Shown here: positions 48,068 through 58,994 of the stretch, piece after piece | Layout of the letters: each line of letters opens with the position of its first letter | Position numbering within the stretch: position 1 is the first letter of the stretch | NCBI GenBank assembly: GCA_936450465.1 | Contig: OW388299.1 | Coordinates: forward strand, 41,055,548 to 41,119,547 | Direction: 5' to 3' | DNA from: Gibbula magus | Taxonomy: Eukaryota > Mollusca > Gastropoda > Trochida > Trochidae | Length of the DNA stretch: 64,000 nt | Translations under genes and position numbers: made by a program | Notes under the pieces: model-generated | What the model was told of the DNA's origin: nothing | Databases searched by the model: none | Seen by the model: the letters and a program-made list of their open reading frames with translations, nothing else

Positions 48068-49612
48068 AGTGTCGTTATGGTGAAACATAGTTTCGGATCA
48101 TTTTGGCTATTTTTATGAATATTAACCACTTTTTCTACAAACTTTAGATACTTTAGATCCAGTGACTAGAGCATTTCCATTACATTAATTACGTGTAACG
48201 TGGAAAGAGGTAAATTTTGATGGTCAGGAATCCTTACCAAGATAGCTGATCAGCCCCCTGGATGAGGTTGGCTTTACTGTCTGCCGGGTGCAAAATTCAC
48301 AAAATTATTTTTCAATGTACACTGTATTACGGACAATAAAGAGTTATTATGAGAATGAGAACAGCATAGAATGAAAGCTTGTTTATTTTGAACCTGTTGT
48401 TTCCATCAATTACTATTGAAAGTTTGCCTTATATAAATTATTGTAATTGAAATTCAAAGCTTAGAAATTTTATACTTGATGTTTGGGACATGGGAAAATT
48501 AGCATATCCTTTCGAGAAAATACATCATAAATATTTCAAGAATTTTTTTATCTTGACATGTTTACTAATCATAATAGTTAATCAATTGTATTAACTCCAA
48601 ATAAGCATTCTGCAATCACATTTTATTAAAAAATATACCTTGTGAATCATATGGGCGTGATATGCATCCCTTCTAAACATTTTTCATGTACATTTGATGG
48701 ACTTCCAAAGTGATCCCCAAAAAAGAATTTCTGGATCCGCCTTTGCAATAACTCTCACCAAAATAACCACATTCTCTTTTGGTTTATTATTGATATTTAT
48801 CATTTTAAAGACCAATTAGCTCCATAACATTAATGTTAAACAACATTCACTAAAATAGGAGTCAAGTTGATTTATATTACTGGGTTTTGCAACTGTATGT
48901 TCTCATGTACAATAAACAGAAAAATGCAATACATTACACAGTGAAGAAATGAAACCGTGTTTTATACAAATGAGCTTCCTATAGAAGCTAATGTTAAATG
49001 CCACCAGGTGGATGTAGGTGATCGAGACGCGTGAACATCTTACATCGAGTTTCAGCCAATAAAAGTCCCATCATGCTTTGCTATCAGTCCGTTTATCAGT
49101 ACCAGAATTTAAAAAAAATGTGATTTTCGTATTAACCACATAATTGAGTTGCCATTCAGAAAACAAAAAACTCAGTGGCTCATCAAGAACTTTTTCATTA
49201 AACCCCTTGGCATGGATTAATTTACACAAAATGAAATTAAGGTTCCGTGACACAGCAATTCTAATGGCTATTTTAGGCTTGATTTGCTCTCAGCAAATTC
49301 ACTTCTGGAATATATTGTCTTTTTGATGCTGTATTAATTGTTTGCATTGACATTTCTAAATGTATAATTTCGATTTTAAAAAGGATCAATTCCAATACTA
49401 ATGGCTTCATGTTTTCAACCCTCAACTTTTTTTCGGATCAGCTTTTCAAGCATTTAGTTTTAGATTTTTTTGTGACTATTGCATTGTCAGAAGATAATTT
49501 GTGTGATTTAATTCTTTCCATCAATTTGATTTAGTTATAGTTATGCCCAGTGAAAGTGAATGTACTAGGGATGTTCAAGTCTCTAAGTGAATCTGTCACT
49601 GGCATGAGTATC
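48068..49612. other. No gene seen
   Basis: AT-rich; overlapping 60-codon frames at 49071-49326 have no motif. Confidence 0.5.
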
Positions 49613-50135
49613 AATCCTCGTCCCTGGACCTTAGCCCATGGTACTTGGTCCCTGGTCCATGTTTATTGGTCCATGGTACTTTATCACTGGATCCTGGATC
49701 TTGGATCTTGGTCCATGCTTCTTGGTCCATGGTACTTGGTCCCTGGTCCATGTTTATTGGTCCATGGTACTTTATCCCTGGATCCTGGATCTTGGATCTT
49801 GGTCCATGCTTCTTGGTCCATGGTACTTGGTCCCTGGTCCATGTTTATTGGTCCATGGTACTTTATCCCTGGATCCTGGATCTTAGATCTTGGTCCATGC
49901 TTCTTGGTCCATGGTACTTGGTCCCTGGTCCATGTTTATTGGTCCATTGTACTTTATCCCTGGATCCTGGATCTTAGATCTTGGTCCATGCTTCTTGGTC
50001 CATGGTACTTGGTCCCTGGTCCTTGTTTCCTAGTCATCTTTTTGGGCAATGGTACTTGATTCCTGGTTCGATCTTCTTTCCTTGTCATGCTTCTTGGTCT
50101 ATGGTACATAATCCATGGTACTTGTTTCCTGGTAC
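49613..50135. repeat. 91-bp minisatellite (TTGGTCCATGG)
   Basis: GGTCCATGCTTCTTGGTCC recurs at 49710, 49801, 49892 and 49983, exactly 91 bp apart. Each unit is made of shorter CTTGGTCCATGGTA and CTGGATCCTGGATC modules. Overlapping frames of 82-169 codons (SWSMVLGPW) are by-products. Confidence 0.96.
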
Positions 50136-50154
50136 TTTGTCATTGCTACCTATT

Positions 50155-50790
50155 ATGTGGCCCTTGCTCCCTGGTCCTTGATCCCTGGCCCTTGCTTCCT
50201 GGCCCTTGCTCCCTGGCCCTTGCTTCCTGGCCCTTGCTCCCTGGTCCTTGATCCCTGGCCCTTGCTTCCTGGCCCTTGCTCCCTGGCCCTTGCTTCCTGG
50301 CCCTTGCTCCCTGGCCCTTGCTCCCTGGTCCTTGATCCCTGACCCTTGCTCCCTGGTCCTTGATCCCTGACCCTTGCTCCCTGACCCTTGATCCCTGACC
50401 CTTGCTCCCTGACCCTTGCTCCCTGACCCTTGCTCCCTGGCCCTTGCTCCCTGGTCCTTGATCCCTGACCCTTGATCCTTGCTCCCTGGCCCTTGCTCCC
50501 TGGTCCTTGATCCCTGACCCTTGATCCCTGCTCCCTGACCCTTGCTCCCTGGTCCTTGATCCCTGACCCTTGCTCCCTGCTCCTTGCTCCTTGCTCCTTG
50601 GTCCCTGTCCCTGGTCCCTGCCAGATCCCATTTAGTTCCTGTTACTTGGACCCTGCTTCCCTGGTTCCTTGTTCTTTATACTCACTCCTTGTACTTGGTT
50701 CCTAGTCCATTGTTCCTTGGTGTTCCTTGTTCCTGGTCCTTGCTGTCTTGTACATCGTCCGTGGTCCCTTCTGTCTGTCCCTAAGACCCA
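50155..50790. repeat. 11-13-bp CCCTTGCTCCCTGG/GGTCCTTGATCC array
   Basis: About 40 alternating units of CCCTTGCTCCCTGG, TCCTTGATCCCTGA and CCTTGCTTCCTGG, fading beyond 50640. The 161-codon minus frame (GSGSRDQGSG) is a by-product. Confidence 0.95.
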
Positions 50791-50861
50791 GTGAGAATGT
50801 GAGAAAAATTGCACTTGTGCAATCTCATAGTTATTACACCATCTTTCACAATACATCTAAT

Positions 50862-51152
50862 TTTTGGGGGCGGAATAGCGCAGTGGTTCAGCTTCAGATC
50901 AAGAAATCCAGGGTTTGAATCCCACAAGGGGCTGGGCAACTGTTCCACATGCAGTAAGGTTTGGGTGCAATTCTACACTGAATTTCAGCACAGTACCACC
51001 CATGGTTCGCTAGTTCCAGTTGCGGCTTGCAGGTTTCACTGCAATGTATAGCCACCCTGGCCTTGTGCACTTTCTCCCAGCAATAATACTAGCAGCCATG
51101 ATACATGTGAAATACTCTTGAAAGCGTTGTTAAACCCCAACTCACCTCACCT
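50862..51152 (+). mobile_element. SINE family 1, deleted head, target duplication
   Basis: CATCTAAT flanks (50854-50861, 51153-51160). GGGGGCGGAATAGCGCAGTGG head with a 15-base deletion, then body and tail. Confidence 0.88.
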
Positions 51153-51160
51153 CATCTAAT

Positions 51161-52021
51161 AAATAGTGTTGATATATATAGTGAATCATCCCCATTTAGT
51201 AATGAAGGTATTTGCTTGTGTGTTGGTATGTACATTTTGCTTTCATTTCTGAAAACAATGAACATGTATCAAACAGGTTGTTTACGTGTCACATTTGTTT
51301 CTTTTTGGAATTTCTGAAAACCTTTTTATTTTGTTTTCATTGAAACAAGATGTCAGTAGAATTTTCTGAAGCAGAAGTAAAACAATCTGAACAATGTATT
51401 TTCTTGAAACTGTGTGGGCGTATCAAGAAAAACAGTAAGGATGTTACTTTTTCTATTCATAATAATAATGACGGATATACGGGGTCCGGTTAAATAACGG
51501 TTTGGTGTGAGCAGTGCAAGATATTGCTCATGATATTCATCATGGCTTAAGTCTGACAAATTGACGATAAGTTGTTAAGTTTCATCCCCTGTGCCCTGTA
51601 GAAGAGATTCTGAGAAATTGCAGTGCTGAAATTATGGATCTGGTAGAAATCTCCTGGCAAAAAGTCAGTTTAGTAATTGATTCCCTCGGGTTGTAATAAC
51701 GTTTAAAAAGTGTGAAACATGAAATATTGGCATATTCTAATCTGATACGTCAATTCATACTTGACTGATGTCAGATTAGATCTCCGATGACAAATTAAAA
51801 ACTGGTGGATGTATAACCAGCGTTATTCAAATTGTATTTCTAGCAGTTGTCGATAATTAATTCTGCATTTACTGAAGGTAGTCTACTCAATGTCCAGTAT
51901 GTGCTGAAGGCTTAGGGCTGAGGGTCGGATTGGATCAGATCCACTTAAGGGTTCTTTCTGGGTACAATATTTGAGGAGACATTCTTGTTTATACATGAAT
52001 GTTAGTATTACATGATTATAA
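51161..52021. other. No gene; one small hairpin
   Basis: TCTAATCTGA at about 51736 pairs with TCAGATTAGA at about 51771, with inner TCAA/TTGA. Otherwise unremarkable. Confidence 0.5.
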
Positions 52022-52232
52022 TTGGGGGCAGTTAGTATTTTCGGAGGTCAAGAGGTTAATGGTTCGAATCCCGCCAGGGGCTCGGCAACTTTGTCTACAG
52101 TAGAGAACTGTTCTACACGTAGTATAGTTTGGGTGCAATGCTACATTGAATTTCAGCACAGTATCAACCATGGTTCGCAAGTTCCAGCCATTGCTCGCAG
52201 GTTTCACCTCAATGCATAGCCACATGGTGCTG
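52022..52232 (+). mobile_element. SINE family 1, truncated, plus strand
   Basis: Head partly missing (TTTTCGGAGGTCAAGAGG), B box GGTTCGAATCCC and body to GCATAGCCACATGG, where it meets an inverted SINE head. Confidence 0.82.
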
Positions 52233-52334
52233 AACAGTTCTTCATGACAAGTTACTGAGCTCCTGGCGGGATTCAACCCCAGACCTCTTGATCCGAAGCC
52301 GAACGACTAACCACTGTGCTGTTTCGCCCCAATA
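52233..52334 (-). mobile_element. SINE family 1, 5' fragment, minus strand
   Basis: Complement reads GGGGCGAAACAGCACAGTGG, TTCGGCTTCGGATCAAGAGG and GGGGTTGAATCCCGCC. Tail-to-head junction with the preceding plus copy forms an inverted pair. Confidence 0.82.
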
Positions 52335-52588
52335 TTGCCTTTAATGATCATGACTGAGATGCTTGACATGTATCAGAGTATTCACTTACAGCACTCAAAT
52401 GCAGATAAGATCATCTAGTCTATGTCAGTTAACGCACACGCATCACATCAATATGCATTTAAAATCCATCTCATGTCTTGCATGTTAAATGACAGGCCAA
52501 ATGGACTTTTGGTACCCCACATCGAGTGTCCTGTCATCAATCGTAATGTCAATCAGTATCCAGTGATCAACATTTTGCATTTTCAATT
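52335..52588. other. No gene seen
   Basis: Nothing recognised. Confidence 0.5.
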
Positions 52589-52960
52589 CATCTTGCCTGA
52601 AAGGCCTGATAGGCTTATGGCGTTCAGCGTCTGGCCATCCATCCGTCAATAAACTTTTCGCTTTTTAGAAAGGCCCGATGGGCGCATTGCATGGCATGTT
52701 AAAGTTTTTGGTTCCCGCCCTTTTCTCAATAAACATTTCACTTTTTCGACTTCTCAAGGTCTACTGTGTAAAATCTCCTTCACTGAAGGGGGTTATAAAT
52801 AAGGGCCAAAGGGGGCATGACCGTAAAACCTATTTTCATCTTCTCCAGATAAAAAATACAAGAAAGCTGAAATCCTGTGGACAGACTCCTTAGCTAATGG
52901 ATATTATGTTATAGATTTAGGGACACTGTAGCTCCTTGGGGCCACAACCAAAAAATCATT
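52589..52960 (+). mobile_element. Element family G, copy 4, decayed
   Basis: TTGCCTGAAAGGCCTGATAGG, GGCCATCCATCCGTCAATAA, AACTTTTCGCTTTTT, a repeated GAAAGGCCCGATGGGC and GAAAGCTGAAATCCTGTGG; the 3' hairpin is not seen. Confidence 0.65.
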
Positions 52961-52990
52961 TCTACAGATACCTTAACCAATAGGAATTGA

Positions 52991-53056
52991 TCTATACCAT
53001 GATCTTTCACCATTATTAAATAAGAAGTTAATCGTCCATAAATTCTTGTCTTCTCT
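52991..53056 (-). repeat. Single-arm relative of the 26507 palindrome
   Basis: ATCTATACCATGATC, TTATTAAATAAGAAGTTAAT and CGTCCATAAATTCTTGTCTT parallel the right arm at 26593-26665. Confidence 0.7.
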
Positions 53057-53705
53057 TAAAATGAACACCTAGAATGTCTCAAAAACAGTTTATGACTAAA
53101 ATGTTAGCGCTGTAAGTAAGCAATACACAGTGATAAAGCCTTATACAGAATGACTTTTACTATTACTAATTGTTCTGTAACTGTGCTAGAGGTCATAAAC
53201 ATCAGGTGCTAGAACTGACATGTGTACTACTGAAGTAGACATCAGACATTTATATATCTGAAGAAGGAATGGTGCAGGTGGATTAAATACGTTATGTCTA
53301 TTTACAGCAGGCATTCTTCACCCAATGAATGGAGTAACAAGCTACTTTTGCTTAACAAAACCTTAAACCCAACTGCTTTTTAGGTCAAGTGCCATTTATT
53401 GCAACTACCAAGTAATATGTAAAGAATTCTATTTGCATTCGTTCGGTGCCACAGTGCTGGAGGGAATGTCATGTCTGCTGGCAGAATGTTTTGACACTGA
53501 GCATCATCGAGTGGTTCTAACTTGGTTTTCAGAACAGGAAATGAAGCAAAAACGTGACAGAGTGCTCGTTGATTTGTGTAACCTCAAGCATTCAAATGTT
53601 ACTGCATTTGTTTGAGTTCCTGAAATTTGTATCTACTCATAGTTTTCCCTGCAATTCATAGCAATAATGGTTTGCGAGATTTCTCTCTTGTGACAATACA
53701 AACCC
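53057..53705. other. No gene seen
   Basis: A 60-codon plus frame at 53433-53615 (GMSCLLAECFDTEHHRVV) looks protein-like but lacks any supporting signal. Confidence 0.35.
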
Positions 53706-54070
53706 CCTAAAGGGGCAGTAGCATGTTTTTTTGCAAATTTTATTTTTTTCAAATTTCTCATTTGTAATGATAGTTTATGTCATTTATATTTACTTTAGAG
53801 GTAAAACATCTTATTACACAAACCAATTATCCGTAGTGGTAATAACAGTGTTGCGTATCAAGCAAAACATGCATGGCGGCCATTTTATTGTGAACACTTT
53901 TTATTACTTCAAATGACAAAAACTTTTCCCTTGGCTTTGCGGAACCATGTACACTCATTTCTTAACTTGATTATCCGGAGAGAGAAGTGTGTTTTATTAT
54001 TGGTGACATTTATTTGAAATACATTTCATCGACATATTTCAGCGAAAAAATGTGCTACTGCCCCTTTAAA
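53706..54070 (-). mobile_element. MITE family A, copy 6, inverted
   Basis: CTAAAGGGGCAGTAGCATG to GTGCTACTGCCCCTTTAA, interior complementary to copies 1-4. Confidence 0.87.
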
Positions 54071-54186
54071 TCATTGGATGGGGTTATGTTTATCCACTGG
54101 AGAGGTAAAGTTGATGTGGCTGAGGTTGTTATCTAGGATGGGGGTTGGTAACGATAATGTGTGACTGAATTCAATTTGATCTTCTT

Positions 54187-54300
54187 GCAGGTTTTACTTC
54201 ATTGCATAGCCACGTTTGTATTTCTGCCTTGCTTCCTGAAACAATACTTTCCATGTGATATAATCTTATAAGTGTTGTTACACTAGCCCCAACTTTACAA
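54187..54300 (+). mobile_element. SINE family 1, degenerate 3' fragment
   Basis: GCAGGTTTTACTTCATTGCA, TAGCCACG, then CTTCCTGAAACAATACT, GTGATATAATCTTATAAG and GTTACACTAGCCCCAACT follow the family order. Confidence 0.55.
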
Positions 54301-54540
54301 ATATATGTTTAACAGTCTTCAAATTGACATCTGCTGAGAAAATTCTCTTGATTATATATCAGTATTGTTTTACAGGTCAATGATATGAAGGTGGTACCAA
54401 ATGTTATTGTGAAAATAAAGAAGAAATGATCAAACAATGATGTCATATCATCTTATGCAATGAACTACAAGAATACCCGTGTCAGATAGTTTTATGTGTG
54501 AAAGACTCAAATTTAACCATCACTCTTCATCTGAGTTTAT
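54301..54540. other. No gene seen
   Basis: Short unremarkable stretch. Confidence 0.5.
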
Positions 54541-54850
54541 TGTCCCCCGCCGCCGCGTCCGTATGTCCATCCCGTTTCTTGTTAGCACGATATTTCATGA
54601 ACCTCTGCACCTAGATCATCAAATTTGGTACCAGTTTTCATTAGGAGAATCATGCAGACACCAGTTGGTTTGGGTAACAATGACCTCATTTTCAAGGTCA
54701 CTGCGATACTTTTACAAGTTTTTAAATGTTGTTAGCGCAATTCCTCGTGAACTGCTGCACTTTCATTTCTTCATTTGGGGAATACACAGACACCAGTCGA
54801 TTTGGGTGACCTTGACGTTAGCTGTGTGTCCGTCATTTAAGCTCATTTCT
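54541..54850 (+). mobile_element. Family-H-type element with two internal repeats
   Basis: TGTCCCCCGCCGCCGCGTCC start, GTATGTCCATCCC, two ~140-bp units (ATTTCATGAACCTCTGCAC / ATTCCTCGTGAACTGCTGCA; ACACCAGTTGGTTTGGGTAA / ACACCAGTCGATTTGGGTGA), then GCAGCGGGGA. The 124-codon frame across it is repeat-borne. Confidence 0.55.
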
Positions 54851-54958
54851 TAATTGCAGCGGGGAAATGGTCACTTTTGTGACAATTACTTGTCATTTCT
54901 GGATATTTAATGGAATTTAGTAATTGACTTGAGGGGAAAGCAGTTTTGGTTCCAGTAC

Positions 54959-54973
54959 AGAACATTCCAGAAC
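54959..54973. promoter_or_regulatory. Heat-shock-element-like triplet
   Basis: AGAACATTCCAGAAC is three alternating GAA/TTC blocks (nGAAnnTTCnnGAA). Isolated, with no gene next to it; may be chance. Confidence 0.2.
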
Positions 54974-55415
54974 TCTCCGCCGATTTGTTTGTAAACACTA
55001 GAACACACAGGAGGGTTCTGGTATGGGGAAGGGAGATAACTCTGAACCATGGTGTAGCAACTTGTTTCAAATCCACTATAAGTAAAGTGGCTGCATGTTC
55101 AAATCCATAATAGCCATAACATTTATTACCCATAAATAACCAAACTAAGTTAATTAATATCAATTATAGAAAAATATTCCCATAACAACATTTAACAAGT
55201 GTTACGACCATGATGTATTGGTCGCCTTCAGCTAGAGCAGAACAACTTGTTTCTTCTTTGAGACCTTTTATTTTAACGAGTATCCTTCGTTCTCTCAAAA
55301 AGGCCTTGATGACTGAACAAGTGTTATAATCGACACATGTTGTTTGCTGTTGGCTAAATCAGAAATAACTAGTTTCTTGTTAAAGACTTTCCTCCAGAAG
55401 AATAGCCCCTAGTTT
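54974..55415. other. Left flank of the Merlin-type element, no gene seen
   Basis: Ordinary AT-rich sequence. Confidence 0.5.
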
Positions 55416-55423
55416 GATAGTTT
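55416..55423. repeat. Left target-site duplication of the Merlin-type element
   Basis: GATAGTTT, identical to the octamer just outside the right end at 61701-61708. Confidence 0.9.
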
Positions 55424-55476
55424 GGCGATACGGTATTATCAGTGGCAAGACCGATTTCTCCAAGGGAGGCAACTCT
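55424..55476 (+). repeat. Left terminal inverted repeat (53 bp) of the Merlin-type element
   Basis: Begins GGCGATACGGTATTATC and ends GGCAACTCT. It is the exact reverse complement of 61648-61700; the match stops after base 53. Confidence 0.93.
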
Positions 55477-55579
55477 AAATGAGTTCCCATCTGCGAAGCT
55501 ATGGTATTTAGTTCCGTATTCACGCGCGCACGGATACTTGCGTCGTGTGGGATGTTATTTCATTAATTTCAGCTGTTAA

Positions 55580-57058
55580 CCCTTAACATGCGGGCGACGG
55601 AATTATCCGGGAGGCTCATAGAGAAAAATGTTAGAACACTTGGCGAGACCCGTACGTTGGACTTAGTGCATTTACCGGGTCAGTAATAATTATATTTGCC
55701 CCCAGCCGAAATGCGAGACGAAGTGTGTCCGTATATCGCCACATGAAAACTTGTTTACATACATCTCGTAGATAGCCACGATAACGAGTCTGTGTGAATG
55801 TCCGGTCGAAATATCAAGTAAAATTCACACCAAATTGCGTGTGCATTGTTGACCCGTAACGCATTGATAATTAGCTTTACAAAAGACCAATTTTGTCGGG
55901 CTTAGCCACCGAAGCATTAATTCGCTTGAGGCTATTTTCACCCACGTGTTTGTATTGCCTCGGGTTTGCCTCGCCCGAGACTGCTATCTGCCTCGCATCT
56001 CGCGAGACGGGGGAAAAAATCGCTAACTCGCCTTACTCCAGCACTTCATATCATGTGAGCGAATAGTTTGTTTTCAAAAAAAAATACGGCAAAATAAAGG
56101 GGAAACAATGGACTACATTCCCATATAAAATTAGAAAATCTCAAAAAAATAATAAAGACACAGCAAGCGCCGTGAAAAAGGTCATGTTTACACTTTATAA
56201 ATTTTGAAACAATCGGCGATTTTCACAACTTCTAAAACATTTATCACGGCTAAAATACTGAATGCATTTTCATAATTTTTATATCACAATAAACCGAAAA
56301 GAATAATCTTTTATTCTATATAAAATGCGCAGATTTATTCACAGAAATAAAGATACAATTTTACCTTTCTGAGAGGCATGTGAAACCAAACGGCACACAA
56401 ACTAATCAACATATTTTCATCAGTTATGGTTCGAGGTTAGCGTTTATTTGAAAAGTCAAACAACATAACCATATTTGGGTTGACATGTGCTTATTTGTCA
56501 ACTGGTTCGAGATTATGATTTCTTGGAAAAGTGCGATGAACGAGCGTTTGCAATGCCGCATACATGTTGTAAGTATTGACGATTTTATAGGTGGAAATAA
56601 AGACAAACTTTACATAGCTATAGAATTATAATCAAAGGTCGCATTCTAATAATTTTTATATCATTGTGAAGCTAGACATCTTGTCTTCAATTCCGTATAT
56701 AAATTGAATTTTTTTCGTTTCGTATTTATGATGTTACGAGGCCCGAATTAAAGACAATCTTTCGAAAGTAATAGAATAAAAACGAAAAAACATAGAAAAT
56801 TCATTCAAAGTTTCGGGTGTGAATTAGCCATTTGTGTACGGGTGTCGCTACTTGAATTTGTATTGAACGCCCGTATATAGTCCTTATTCGCCATGTAGAT
56901 GCGGCATATTTCGTAAAAACGGTACCGGAATCGCCGCCTGGAAATTCCGCCAGCAGAGCTCGTTAGTGAATAAGCTCAAACTACTGCTGCGAGCTGCGAG
57001 CCTGTAAATTCCGCCACAGGGGCTAAAAATGGTAAAATATATATACGCAACGTAAGGG
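55580..57058. mobile_element. Nested piggyBac-like non-autonomous element, TTAA-flanked
   Basis: TTAA stands on both sides (55576-55579 and 57059-57062). The inside ends start CCCTTAACATGCG on the left and CCCTTACGTTGCG on the inverted right, a short imperfect terminal repeat of the CCY...GGG kind seen in piggyBac elements. Subterminal GGCGGAATTTACAGGCTCGC-like stretches occur in inverted orientation near both ends. There is no long reading frame, so a passenger mobilised in trans. It sits in the Merlin-type element, between the halves of a host 12-bp inverted repeat (TAATTTCAGCTG / CAGCTGAAATTA). Confidence 0.75.
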
Positions 57059-57182
57059 TTAATTGGATATGTCAGCTGAAATTACACGTCTGGGCTTGTA
57101 AGTATTGACACTTTGTACCATTTGACCAATTGTTGTTAGAGATTTCAATAACGTTTTTAACGTGGGGCCGAAATAGTTCTTG

Positions 57183-57520
57183 CTGAGCAGCTGAATTGGC
57201 CCACATTTGTAAAGTTGATATTCTTACAACTTCAGGCTGGAAATGTACATTTTATTAAATGAGGGCCCACCTGTCTTCGTTTATATTTAAGTATTACTGA
57301 GTTGGCCCACTTTTAAGAACATGATGTTACAAGTTTACATTGTAAATGTAGATTTTTTTAAATGAGGGCCCATCTGTTTTCGTTTGTATATAGGTCTTAC
57401 TGAGTGGGCCCTCATTTAAAAAAATGAAGATAACAGTGTAAATGTACCTTTATCTTAAAGTTGTTCCAACTTATCTTCGTTTGTATATAGGTCTCTCTAT
57501 GTGGGCCCTCATTTAAAAAA
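57183..57520. repeat. Degenerate ~105-bp tandem repeat with GGGCCC core
   Basis: Three diverged units share TTGGCCCAC or GTGGGCCC, a TACAAGTTTACA-like middle, AAATGAGGGCCCA, then TCTTCGTTTGTATATAGGTC. The motif GTGGGCCCTCATTT or its complement occurs at 57257, 57360, 57404 and 57501, and again near the right end of the transposon at 61474. Confidence 0.7.
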
Positions 57521-57780
57521 TCATTGTAATAAAGCCAATATGTATAATTTAGGAAATGTAGAAAGTAACAAAAGCAAAAGCACATTTCAATTATTTATTT
57601 AACAGTATAACTATAACAAGTGCAGCAATAACAGTGCAATAACAGATGGAAAGTGAACATCATAAATAACAACATTTATCACATGGTCTTTGAATAGGAA
57701 CAATATCCAATATTGATGGGAATTATTTAAAAATCTCGATAAGACATGACACAAACAGATTCATAATATCATAAACTACA
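57521..57780. other. Spacer in the Merlin-type element with a possible poly(A) signal
   Basis: AT-rich, no frame. TTTATT at about 57593-57598 reads AATAAA on the minus strand, and could end a transposase transcript that carries the whole 67-bp satellite in its 3' untranslated region. Inferred from sequence only. Confidence 0.3.
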
Positions 57781-58994
57781 CATAATTCATAGTCAAGGGA
57801 TGGAAACGGGTCATGATATAATTCAGTTTCCATCCAGGTGCCACATACATAATTCATAGTCAAGGGATGGAAATGGGTCATGATATAATTCAGTTTCCAT
57901 CAAGGTGCCACATACATAATTCATAGTCAAGGGATGGAAAAGGGTCATGATATAATTCAGTTTCCATCAAGGTGCCACATGCATAATTCATAGTCAAGGG
58001 ATGGAAAAGGTTCATGATATAATTCAGTTTCCATCAAGGTGCCACATGCATAATTCATAGTCAAGGGATGGAAAAGGGTCATGATATAATTCAGTTTCCA
58101 TCAAGGTGCCACATACATAATTCATAGTCAAGGGATGGAAAAGGGTCATGATATAATTCAGTTTCCATCAAGGTGCCACATGCATAATTCATAGTCAAGG
58201 GATGGAAAAGGGTCATGATATAATTCAGTTTCCATCAAGGTGCCACATACATAATTCATAGTCAAGGGATGGAAAAGGGTCATGATATAATTCAGTTTCC
58301 ATCAAGGTGCCACATACATAATTCATAGTCAAGGGATGGAAAAGGGTCATGATATAATTCAGTTTCCATCAAGGTGCCACATACATAATTCATAGTCAAG
58401 GGATGGAAAAGGGTCATGATATAATTCAGTTTCCATCAAGGTGCCACATACATAATTCATAGTCAAGGGATGGAAAAGGGTCATGATATAATTCAGTTTC
58501 CATCAAGGTGCCACATACATAATTCATAGTCAAGGGATGGAAAAGGGTCATGATATAATTCAGTTTCCATCAAGGTGCCACATACATAATTCATAGTCAA
58601 GGGATGGAAAAGGGTCATGATATAATTCAGTTTCCATCAAGGTGCCACATACATAATTCATAGTCAAGGGATGGAAAAGGGTCATGATATAATTCAGTTT
58701 CCATCAAGGTGCCACATGCATAATTCATAGTCAAAGGATGGAAAAGGGTCATGATATAATTCAGTTTCCATCAAGGTGCCACATGCATAATTCATAGTCA
58801 AAGGATGGAAAAGGGTCATGATATAATTCAGTTTCCATCAAGGTGCCACATGCATAATTCATAGTCAAAGGATGGAAAAGGGTCATGATATAATTCAGTT
58901 TCCATCAAGGTGCCACATACATAATTCATAGTCAAGGGATGGAAAAGGGTCATGATATAATTCAGTTTCCATCAAGGTGCCACATACATAATTC
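57781..58994. repeat. 67-bp satellite, about 18 copies, abutting the transposase stop
   Basis: The unit begins CATAATTCATAGTCAAGGG and recurs every 67 bp (57781, 57848, 57915 ... 58987), nearly identical throughout. Each unit has an inverted pair GATGGAAA and TTTCCATC about 20 bases apart; the leftmost copy has a longer 10-bp version (GGATGGAAAC / GTTTCCATCC). The last partial unit (CATAATTC) runs into the TAG of the transposase, so the array would form the proximal 3' untranslated region. Copies differ mainly by CATACAT/CATGCAT and GGGATGG/AGGATGG. Confidence 0.95.

Noticed and set aside
49550..50631. Long frames on both strands (169 and 161 codons)
   Set aside because: They follow the 91-bp and 11-13-bp minisatellites; the same peptide words cycle through different frames.
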